Shown piece after piece: positions 21,333-29,685 of a stretch of DNA of 29,685 bases. Origin of the DNA: Silene noctiflora (lineage: Eukaryota > Streptophyta > Magnoliopsida > Caryophyllales > Caryophyllaceae); NCBI GenBank assembly GCA_009801015.1, contig VHZZ01000360.1, forward strand, positions 114,850-144,534, read 5' to 3'. Position numbers and translations under genes: made by a program. The notes beneath the pieces were generated by a model that ran no database searches, was not told the origin of the DNA, and saw nothing but the letters and a program-made list of their open reading frames with translations. The stretch's first letter is position 1. Every line of letters begins with the position of its first letter.

Positions 21333-24300
21333 TTAGGCATTTTTAATGGTGGATCTGGCTTTGAGATTAAGGAATATTGCCCTGCAATCAATAACAAAGA
21401 CAATCAAATTGCTGTGTGTTACACTCTGGTTGATTGGTTTCACAATGATCCAAAACCAATCAAAATTCTCATCAGCTTACCGATCAACCGATAATCTTTT
21501 TAATATACAACACCAAATTGAAATTTGAAACTCAATTCGACATGATTGTGTTTCCTATAAATCTATAATTTGTCGACAAATCATGAAGCTCATATAGTAG
21601 AAGGTTGAGGACAGAAAACAGATCAGGCAACAGATTTGACTTGGCCGCTTGGGTATATCTAGTAACGAGTTCAAATGCGATTTCTCAAGACTTGATTTCA
21701 TTTGCAAATATTTAGCATTTTCCTCATTTAAATTGCACAAAAAAAAAAAGGAAGGAAAAAAAGAGATATACTAACCAGCAAGAAGCAATAGAGCTGTGGA
21801 ATAACACTCGCAGTTGCAGAGGCATGTACTGGTAATTAACCCAGTTAACAATTGGCCAAAACTGTAAATAAAACAACAGTTAAAAATCTTTATACAATTT
21901 CAGGTTCCGAAACATACTATGTCATTCACGTAGCATCTTGGAAAATTTCTACAGAGAAAGTATCAATTACCTTCCAAGAAGTTAATTGTACAGTAGGATA
22001 GTCTTTCTTAACCTTGCTTTTGACCATAGGCCATGATCTTCCTGATTCAGTACAATAAGAGAAATATGTCAATCAACAATTCAAGAACTTGAGTTTAATC
22101 TAGGCGAAACAAATAGAGTTTATAATTACTTTGTTTATTGAATCGGTAAACATTAAAACCAATTGCTCCCATGTATAGCACATGGTCCACATGACATGAC
22201 TTGTCCCATAGAGAAGAAATATCAAGCACTTTGATCAATATGTGAAGGATTGATCTAGTTTAACCACAAATCACAATTTCAAGTCCTTCAAAATGACGTA
22301 GGGTAAAAACTCGGGAGGGAAAACTTTGTCACTTCCCAAAACTCAAATAAAATTGTTATACTCCATAAACCAACCACGTCATAGGCAGCTCACTTAATGA
22401 CAAAAATAGTATCTAGTACCATACAAGTATACACAACTGTCTTAGGGTAAGATTATCCGTCAGACTCTCCAAAGTCTTTAAGACTTTGCCATATCAGATT
22501 TCCACTAACTTTTATTATTTCTTTATTGTTCAGACTTACCTCAGACTTTATACATTATCCGTCAGACCCACCCCAGACTTTACTTTTCTACTTTTCCACA
22601 TTACTTCTTTTTATTTTTACAAAAGAAAGACACATGGAAGCCTCTAATTGAATAATTTTCAATCATGGTGGGGTCAAGACTCATCTCAAAGTCTTAAGTT
22701 GAGTCTTGAATTTCCAAGACCCAACTTAAGACTTTGTCAAGACCAAGGTAGATAATTTGTAGTCTTGTGTGAGTCTTGTCTCAAGATTTACCAAAGTCTT
22801 GTCTCAAGACTACCAATAATCTTACCCTTACATAAGATCAACTGATCATAGAGAAGAGATCTTGTGCCATAACGGCATAAGGCCCATTACCACCCATGGA
22901 TAGAATCTAGAAACTCAAGATCACTTTCAGATCCCAGACAACGTCTCAAACGGAACTTGGAAACTACAATCTACATCAGCCAAGGCAGGGGACTATACAC
23001 AATATAAGATACTTCAAAACTACAGGTCAGGGACGTAAGGGAAACTTGTATCAGCATATGTCAAACAGACTAACCTCAAGACTTAAGAGGCATATAAACA
23101 GGACTATTACGATTCCAAGCGTAACTAGAATTACTATAGCAAACATACCTTCAACAACAAGGCCATAATACATCATGAATAGCATGTTGTTCCATGGACT
23201 GATGGTCAACTGCTCCAATAAGACCTTTAGGAAGAACAACAGTACGACAAAACTTCAGTCAAAAGACTACAAACATCAAGTAAAAAACATATACGGAGTA
23301 TAAGCTTTTTTACCTTCTTCCCCACAGTTGAGTTTCCTTGTTTCCCTTTGAAAATTTTATCCATTAATTTGTGAAAGAAATGTCCAACTGGTCCAGAATA
23401 CAAAAACCCATAAACCTACACACAAGTACACAGCATCAACATCAAACTTACTTCTTATAAGTTCCCTATCACCAAAGATGTGACCTTTGATCCCTTAACA
23501 CAGAAAAAAAAAAAAAAATCGTACGAAATTTGAGAAAGTCTGTAAACAATTGCTTGTATTACCAAAGGTGTGAACTTCTTACTACCTTTTATTACCAAAG
23601 ATGTGAACTTTATCCCTAATGACCCTAACACAGAAAACTCGTACGAGATAGTACTGTGAGACCGTCTCATCTACGAATGGCTCATATTACCATAGATGAA
23701 CTTTGATCTCTTAACACAAAAGAACTCGTACAAGACAGTACTGTGAGACCGTCTCATCTAAGAATCGCTCATATTACCAAAGATGTAAACTTTGATCCCT
23801 TAACACAAAAAACTCATACAAGACAGTACTGTTAGACCGTCTCATACTCTCATCTAAGAATCACTCATATTACCAAGAATTGTACTTTGACCCTTTACCA
23901 CAAAAAAAAAACGTACGAGACAGAATCATCCGAGAATCGGTCATATTATCAAGGATGTAAACTTTGATCCCTTAACACAAAAATTTCGTACAAGACAGTA
24001 CCGTAAGACCGTCTCAGAATCACTCATATTACCAAAGGTGTGAACTTTGATCTCTTAACACAAAAACTCGTACCAGACAATACTCCAAGACCGTCTCATA
24101 TAAGAATCACACATCAATATAACAAATATAACCAAAGAGGGTTTACCATAAGCAGTAACAATCTCTTTAACTGAAGCTTTTTAATCCCAGAAATCTTCTG
24201 AGCAGTAAAGTCACTACACCCAGCTAAAACCCCTGCAGTAATTGCCTTAATCACCATTAAACAAACATAATTACACAATTAGACTTAAACCCAGATCAAA

Positions 24301-24427
24301 TTCAACAAAAAATAACCCAAATCAAAACTCAAAACATAATTAAAATTCATTCAACCTTTGTTCTAAGAGGGTGAATTTGAAGCTGCAGAAGGTATTTCTT
24401 CCATACTTCAGTAATCAAATCAGACAT
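21333..24427 (-). CDS. PMP22: Peroxisomal membrane protein, Mpv17/PMP22 family
   Basis: Seven minus-strand exons join in frame: 24427-24356, 24245-24147, 23415-23314, 23224-23149, 22041-21971, 21861-21776 and 21381-21333. All borders are GT-AG. The protein has 184 residues and ends TAA at 21333-21335. It starts MSDLITEVWKKYLLQLQIHP, then LRTKAITAGVLAGCSD (about 21-36). GFLYSGPVGHFFHKLMDK (60-77), LLEQLTISPWNN and FMMYYG follow. The family's C-terminal signature is FWPIVNWVNYQYMPLQLRV (141-159), leading into WAIFLNLKAR. Four membrane helices are expected. Arabidopsis PMP22 is a close match by eye and by length. The family sits in peroxisomal or inner mitochondrial membranes; its transport role is not settled. 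The C terminus KNA is not a PTS1, as expected for a membrane protein. Introns 3 and 4 carry repeats, but the reading frame is intact. Confidence 0.95.
21382..21775 (-). other. Intron 6 of the PMP22-like gene
   Basis: This is a GT-AG intron splitting a Trp codon (TG|G). The minus-strand open frame at 21555-21740 lies inside it and is not part of the protein. An A-run lies at 21740-21749. Confidence 0.85.
22042..23148 (-). other. Intron 4 of the PMP22-like gene
   Basis: This is a GT-AG intron of 1,107 bases splitting a Gly codon. About a third of it is the MITE at 22445-22827. The rest shows no coding sequence. Confidence 0.85.
22445..22827. mobile_element. Tourist-like (PIF/Harbinger) MITE in intron 4 of the PMP22-like gene
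   Basis: This 383-base non-coding element begins GGGTAAGATTAT and ends with the complement ATAATCTTACCC. It is flanked by TTA on both sides (22442-22444 and 22828-22830), the three-base duplication typical of PIF/Harbinger. Many AGTCTT and AAGACT units fill the interior, including a 21-base near-perfect hairpin at 22688-22708 and 22715-22735. There is no transposase, so it is non-autonomous. Confidence 0.87.
23463..24115. repeat. Eight-copy minisatellite in intron 3 of the PMP22-like gene
   Basis: A unit of roughly 75-96 bases recurs, with a ninth-length partial copy. Its anchor ACCAAAGATGTGAACTTTGA begins near 23471, 23561, 23594, 23688, 23776, 23872, 23948 and 24031; the second-to-third spacing (33) is a truncated copy. 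Most units continue with CTTAACACAAAA, ACTCGTAC, GACAGTACTGTGAGACCGTC and TCATCTAAGAATC. The array fills most of the intron (23416-24146) and ends about 30 bases from the exon 2 donor. Confidence 0.88.
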
Positions 24428-26037
24428 AATTTAATCACTCTGAATGCCTGCTAAGTGTTTGATGAAATGTCTGAGAGAAAATGGTGATTAAAAAGGTGAT
24501 GAAAAGAGGGTTTGACCAAAAATGAAAGGGAAATTACTGGTAATATTACAAGTAATTTAATTAAAGAAGAAGGGTTGTTAGGTGACATTATGAGGTGTGA
24601 GTTATTGAATTGTTTCTCGTCAACGTGTGTGTGATCAATTTTTTAAATAATTTTAGAAACAATTTAGAGTTTGAGTTTAGACGTATCTTTTCTTTGTTAT
24701 TTCTGGGTAAGTTCATGCAAAAGTCGTTAACTAGTAACTACCAACGTTTCTCTGCTCTGACTTCTCAAAAGTTAGAGTTTAACAACTTTGATGCTTGCAA
24801 ACTTGCACATCTACTAGTTTTAAACCCGTACAAAAAATGCACAGATTATAATAAAAAGGTGTTATTATTGGATATATGAGCATATAAATGAGTGTTATTA
24901 AATGCGCAATGCCGTAACATTATAAATAACTCTATAATTCAAGATTCGACGTAATATAATTTCGGTAGCGGTCTTCATTCTGATGACATAATACGGTTTT
25001 TCATCATTAACATAACTAACCTACATATAACGTACATATAATTTAAAGAAAAAAACGGTTTTCATTATGTGACAATGGTTTTCATCATTGACGTAATTAA
25101 ACTAATCGATTCAATCTATTAGTCGCTGCTTCGAACGACTATCACGGGGGTATCACCCTGGTTGGGTAATATTTGAAAATTTTATTTATTTTTTTAATTG
25201 TAATTTGAAAATTTTATTAATTTATTAGACGTAGGAGGACGAATATTTGAAAACTTTATTAATTTTTTGTAATTGTAATTTATTATTGTGTAATTGTATA
25301 ATGTATGGTTTTGTGTAAATGCAATCTTAATTAAATAAGTTTAAGAAAGTAATGGAGGTGTAATTAGTTTTGTAGAGTTTAAAACTTATCTTTTATACTA
25401 TGTAGATTGTTTTTAGTTTTATTTTTCGGAAAATGCATGCAGTAGGTTTATTTTTATCCGGAAAGATATTCTCTGTCATCTTTTGGAATTAAGTATGTTG
25501 AACTAGACCGAATTGAAGAATAAATATAAACTGATGGAAGTGAATAATTAAATCGCGGAAGTTTAAGGGGCATTTGGTCCATCTAAAGGTAAGAGAATGA
25601 AATCAAGAAAGGAAAAGAGAAGAAAATGGATAGGATTAGCTAGTCCAAATTTACCATGTTATTTGATTATTTCATTAAAAGGAATTAAAATATCAATTAA
25701 CCCAATAACCACCATTTTATCCTACACCACCACCTCAAACAGCCAAACGATCTCCACTCGTCATCCTCAATTGTCAGTCTGCCGCTAACACCAACCACCA
25801 TCGTTGGCACGCACTCCCTTGTCCACCCATAGTACACCCCTATTTCAAACTCCCACACCACTACCTTAAACACCACCCAAGGTCAAAACAACCCTCTCCT
25901 ATTCCTTAAAACACCAGATCTTGTGTGTTAAGGGGTCGGAGAGTGTTTTTCGGGTCTTGGGGTGGTGTTTATGGTGGTAGTGTGTGTGTGTGTTGTGTAT
26001 GGACGCTTAGGCGAGAGAGGCAGGGGAGAAGGGGAAC
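24428..26037. other. Upstream region of the PMP22-like gene and AT-rich intergenic DNA
   Basis: The first few hundred bases should hold the PMP22-like promoter. A W-box-like TTGACC lies near 24513-24518, but no TATA box is placed with confidence. Beyond about 24900 the DNA is AT-rich with near-duplicate segments (ACGGTTTTTCATCATTAACA near 24992 and ATGGTTTTCATCATTGACG near 25065; AATATTTGAAAATTTTATT near 25169 and AATATTTGAAAACTTTATT near 25242). From about 25565 to 26037 it resembles a non-autonomous DNA element cut by the LTR-like start at 26038. The open frames at 24610-24879 and 25597-25788 show no family features. Confidence 0.5.
25854..25984. repeat. Imperfect 26-base inverted repeat
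   Basis: CACACCACTACCTTAAACAC (25854-25873, arm continuing to 25879) pairs with the segment at 25959-25984, ending GGTGGTAGTGTG, with about four mismatches. The loop is about 79 bases. It is followed by a (TG)n run at 25981-25992. Confidence 0.6.
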
Positions 26038-27387
26038 TGTAATACCCCATATTTTATAATTATATATTTTATATTGTTTTACAAATTATGTTACAAGACC
26101 CCGTATTTTATAATTATAGTATTGATGCCTAAATCTTGGTTTGTACTTGAGAATTTGTTTAATTGTGCCGCAAGCTTACAATTCTGTTAATAATGCATCA
26201 TATTGTCCCAAATTGGAAAATTTTATCTTAAATGGTCTCCAAAATTTTTTTTATATATATGTACCGAATGTTTATGATAAAATCTTGATTTCATACTTCA
26301 TGGTTGGTCAATCGTGTCAAAAGCCTTGATGTCATTAGCCTTGTTGTGTATTATCTTGAATTAGAATTATCATGTCGTGTAATTTTTACTTGAGTTTGTT
26401 TTTCCTTATGTGCCCTGAAGGTTATGGATGCGTGACATGTATTCCATTAGGGTCGGTGTACGATTATTCTTTTGATATGAAGTCGAGTCGTGTAGGTATG
26501 TGTAGAAGAATGCTATAGTTTCAACTCTAAATGATTGTGGTACTTGAACCGAGCTTAATTAGGTAGTGGTGTAGTATTGTGAGTAAGAAAAAGTGGATAA
26601 AGATGTGTTGTACATGAGTATATGTGGATAAGGCAAAACATGGAAATTGAGGGATATAAAAGGGTAATAGTAAGCCAATTGACATTTGAGGAAAAAACCT
26701 ATTAAACTAGTAGTAGTATGTTGTAATTAAGGAAGTGTTACTTTATGATTCAAAGTTAGGGGTGTGTCGGTAGATTAAAGGAAAGATTGATAGTGAAGTT
26801 TATGTGTAATTTATGTTAGAAATTGGGAGTCTAAGAAAGTGACTTTAGCTTGTGTAAAGTGCCTTGAGTCGAGTAAAATGACTATATGAGGTGACTTGTG
26901 GATGGTGAGTATTGCGTAGTCTAGATCGGATATTTGTTGAAAGATTGAACTTATAAGTAGCGAATGAGGCTTGGATTGCTTGTTGAGAAGATGTCTAGTA
27001 AAAGTCGTAGTAATGTCTAGTGGTGAAACTACTTGAGAGTTATAGTACACGTGAGATATGGTAATTGATGATTATATTATTATATTGACGTTGGTTTTTG
27101 TGGGGGTGTTGGTTTTTCGGGGGGTGTTATTTTGAGATAAGGAGTCGAGGTTGCCCATTGAAAGTCAATTTTCGGGAGTGTTATTTTGTGAGATACAGTT
27201 GTGGATATAGTACTACCGAGTTTATCCTCACGGTTATGAACTTGAGTGTGTAATGTGTAATGCGTGGAGTTCAATTATGTCATTTAAGTGTTTTGATCAT
27301 TTGTGTTGTAGGGTATAATCGTTTAATTTAAGTGTTTGTGTACAAGTGTGGAAGTGGTTGTGTGAGACCCCCGATCCTATGGATAGT
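26038..27387 (+). mobile_element. Possible LTR of a Ty3/gypsy chromovirus (solo or truncated)
   Basis: The stretch starts TGTAATACCCCATATTTTAT, close to the TGTAACACCCC start that I associate with Tekay-type LTRs in plants. It contains no convincing gene for 1.35 kb and is cut at 27388 by another sequence starting TGTAACACCCC. A 21-base near-repeat (ACCCC[A/G]TATTTTATAATTATA) occurs at 26044-26064 and 26098-26118. No partner LTR, primer-binding site or target-site duplication is visible, so the right boundary is only that of the next element. Confidence 0.4.
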
Positions 27388-28057
27388 TGTAACACCCCTA
27401 CTTACCAAGGAATCCTGTACTAGACCTTCCTTGACAACCAAGAGTGCTACCATCTCGGTTACCCGAGGTAAGTACATATCAAATAGACCATTCAAGAACA
27501 ATACTTTATTAACTTACACTTATATGAATAAGAGTTACAAACTACATCACCGGACTATTACAACTGGGGACCCTATTATAACTACACTAATATCGGCGTC
27601 AGCGGTCTCCCATCCCCAAGATCATCACAACAAGCATCCAATACAACACCTATACCTGCAAGCCAGTATGCTCACCATCCCCGAATGGATCATCACAGTT
27701 TTACAAACAACACGGGGTCAGTCAACCGTACAACAATATAAACGCATAACAAGGTAAATAAATAAGAGTGACCACCACACCGCCACCACCACCACCATCA
27801 TCACACCACACAACGAGTAACCGACTACACACCGAAGTGTGTAGCCCTGCCAGTGGAGGACCACAGCCACACCATCTAACCACCCACAATACCCAAGTCC
27901 CTTAATGTGCACATCCCTCCTGCGCTGAGAGAACACAGGAGGCGAACAATGGGGGTGAGACCACCTCTCACAATGGCTCACAATCACAATCTCATCCACA
28001 CCCAACACCAACATCAACCACCAACATCACCATCACCACATCGTCACAATCATATAA
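27388..28057 (-). mobile_element. Probable LTR or LTR-proximal region, minus orientation
   Basis: Read on the minus strand, the sequence ends GGGGTGTTACA at 27388, has an AATAAA-type signal near 27506-27512 followed by a U5-like stretch, and lies directly downstream of the ATHILA-type ORF. The bases after the end (minus ACTATCCATAGG) are not a primer-binding site, which fits a 3' LTR end. It contains GTG/CAC trinucleotide-rich tracts at about 27768-27810 and 27960-28060. The upstream LTR boundary could not be placed. Plus-strand (27332-27757) and minus-strand (27718-28017) open frames here are low complexity. Confidence 0.45.
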
Positions 28058-28894
28058 TCATATCACAATAAACATCACAAGAAAATACATAGTAGAAAAG
28101 GCAGGGGAGGGCTCAAAATTGGCTAGCCTCTGGGCTAACCGGGTCTCAATAGCCCCACAACTAAGGTAGCAGTGGGGAGACTGGGCCATGAAGGCCAAAC
28201 CGTTGCACACTATAGCCGGAGGGCTATAATAGAGTCGCTCCTCCCTCTTCGGGTTCAGATAAGACATGAGAATCATCACCTCATGCGAGTTCAACTTACT
28301 CACATCACTCCTCCCGTAGAGGAGACAAGTCAACATCCGCAAGAAAATCTTTAAAGTAACGTGCTGAACATCATTAATTAGCATAACACTCACATTCTTT
28401 TCCACCCCCTCCAACATAGCCAAGTACTCACTTGCCTGACACTCCTTAACAACATCTAAGTAGTGATCCGCAGTCGGCCTCTCAAGCCTCAGATGGTCCG
28501 CCATATCCTCCATAGTCAGGTCGAAGTTACAGTTCATCAACCGGAAGTGAAAGGTCTCAGCCTCCTCATCATAGGAGAAGGAGCTCAAAAACTTCAAAGT
28601 GAGGAACTCGTAGGAGTGCTTCCTCAATCAATACAGTCCCAACAACCCCAAGGTCTCAAAAATGCGCCTCACATTAGTCTCAATCCCCAACTCTCCCAGA
28701 ATACTCGTATCCATGCACTTAGTAGCGCGGATAGTCCGGGTCATCAAGGTCACAAACACCTCACTCCGTCTGAAATCAGCAAACTCCATAGAAGGGTATT
28801 GCCCCACAGGCGGTACAATGGAGCTTTGGCTAATCTGCCCTCTCTCAGTCCTGGACCTCTTGGTCGGTAGGCGAGTAGGATTGACTCTTGGCAT
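28058..28894 (-). pseudogene. ATHILA-type retrotransposon ORF1, interrupted by an in-frame TGA
   Basis: The minus frame opens with an ATG at 28892-28894 and reads as one protein of about 278 codons, except for TGA at 28628-28630. Upstream of the stop it has FADFRRSEVFVTLMTR, LGELGIETNVRRIFETLGLL. Downstream it has YEFLTLKFLSSF, FHFRLMNCNFDLTMEDMADH and LRLERP. These blocks match the plant ATHILA ORF1 family of Ty3/gypsy elements as I remember it. The frame ends at 28058 without the gag, protease, reverse transcriptase or integrase expected further on. The element is therefore broken or internally deleted. It has no host function that I can see. Confidence 0.75.
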
Positions 28895-29685
28895 TCTGCA
28901 TTAACATCAATTGACAACAAAATCTTTTGGCTCAAGAATTGAAAATAAAAAGAGAGTTCAGATTTCCATTACTAAGAAAGGTGAAATTTTAAGACGGATT
29001 TTTCGCTCAAAATACCCAAAAATCAAGTGCAAGATACGATAGTAATAGCACCCTATAGCCTTTTTCAACCTTAAAAGAGGATTTGAAATGACAAAAATCA
29101 AAATTTGGGGACAAACCCTAGAAATTTCAGGATCAATTTTACAAGACTTGGACTCCAAAATTGCGGTTTCTAGCATAAAATAAGAGCTAAAACAAGTTCA
29201 AGTGAAGATGATTACGTCCAATATGAATTTGAAGCATAAAAATTGAAATTATCAACACCTAATTAGGAAAATTTATCACAAAACATATGAAACAAAAGGG
29301 TACTAGTATTACCTGAAAAGTAGGAAAAGATTGAACAAGGAAGGGATTAAGACGGATTTGAAAGTCACTAGAGCAAGTTCCTCAAGCTTTTGAGTGTTAG
29401 AACAATTTAAGAGGAAGTTTGAGAGAGAGTTTGAAAGAGAATGTGTCGAAAAATAGAAAGAAAAAGGGTTTATAGTGTTTAAAATCTATTTCGCGATATC
29501 GGTCTAAATAGGGGCACTCGGTCGAGTACGACTCGCACTCGGTCGAGTGTCCGACACTCGGTCGAGTCCCGTGTACTCGGTCAAGTGTCAAATTGACAGC
29601 TGCCAATGATGAGAGAGCTTTAAATTTGTAACCTCGCAAGCGGACGAGAGCCCGTTGTAGTATTGCGAGGGTCGAACCCAAAGGA
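28895..29685 (-). mobile_element. Upstream (5') region of the ATHILA-type element
   Basis: Non-coding sequence lies upstream of ORF1 on the minus strand. It contains the ACTCGGTCGAGT array (29516-29586) and, at the window edge, TTCGACCCTCGCAA, which recalls the GTTCGACCCTTGC-type segment before ORF1 in ATHILA elements. The LTR and primer-binding site are not visible and may lie beyond the window. Open frames at 28958-29176 and 29397-29681 show no family features. Confidence 0.45.
29516..29586. repeat. Four copies of ACTCGGTCGAGT
   Basis: Copies lie at 29516-29527, 29537-29548, 29556-29567 and 29575-29586; the last has one change (TCAAGT). Spacing is 18-21 bases. Each unit is an imperfect palindrome (ACTCG centre CGAGT). 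The four cover the region just upstream of the ATHILA-type ORF. Confidence 0.9.

Noticed and set aside
23463-24115. CRISPR-like array
   Set aside because: Units are diverged, of uneven length (33-96 bases between anchors), and lie in a plant intron; there is no repeat-spacer pattern.
27332-28017. Open frames of 141 (+) and 99 (-) codons
   Set aside because: Low-complexity His/Thr- or Val/Cys-rich products from CAC/GTG-rich LTR-like DNA.
28172-28904. Plus-strand open frames opposite the retroelement ORF
   Set aside because: They mirror the minus-strand ATHILA-type frame and show no own features.
1-29685. A previously undescribed multi-gene system
   Set aside because: The four host genes are known, unrelated families (splicing factor, plastid ribosome, PI4K-complex TPR protein, peroxisomal membrane protein); nothing indicates a coordinated new system.

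Overview
This is a stretch of nuclear chromosome from a dicot plant. The evidence is intron-rich genes with GT-AG borders, a nuclear gene for a chloroplast ribosomal protein with a transit peptide, AT-rich introns and intergenic DNA, and plant-type MITEs, a SINE and LTR-retrotransposon sequence. The retroelement gag-like protein and the repeated ACTCGGTCGAGT motif near the right end remind me of Caryophyllales, perhaps Caryophyllaceae, but that placement is recollection, not proof.

Layout. 1-5739 (+): the 3' part of a gene for a long U2AF65-like splicing factor (second RRM and C-terminal UHM; the 5' end lies off the window). 5740-7581: 3' flank and a degenerate GCTCGAG-rich repeat that runs almost to the next core promoter. 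7582-9572 (+): plastid ribosomal protein bL28 (PRPL28), two exons. 10150-17263 (-): five-exon TPR gene of the NO POLLEN GERMINATION-RELATED family, closest to NPGR2, convergent with PRPL28 and carrying a Stowaway-like MITE and a tRNA-derived SINE in its introns. 17264-21332: about 4 kb of AT-rich intergenic DNA with local duplications. 21333-24427 (-): seven-exon peroxisomal membrane protein of the Mpv17/PMP22 family, with a Tourist/PIF-Harbinger-like MITE and an eight-copy minisatellite in its introns. 24428-29685: gene-poor, repeat-rich DNA with an LTR-like start at 26038, a second LTR-like end at 27388, and a broken ATHILA-type ORF1 pseudogene (28058-28894, minus) with an upstream region carrying four ACTCGGTCGAGT copies.

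All four host genes could be joined exon by exon with consistent phases and complete frames: 409 visible residues for the U2AF-like gene, 148 for bL28c, 732 for NPGR2-like and 184 for PMP22-like. They are housekeeping or signalling genes with no evident shared pathway. The U2AF-like and PRPL28 neighbourhood appears to match Arabidopsis chromosome 2 (AT2G33435/AT2G33440 beside AT2G33450), which suggests old microsynteny. I found no sign of an undescribed multi-gene system. The unusual content is how transposons and repeats sit within the introns, plus a large acidic insertion inside the UHM of the splicing factor.
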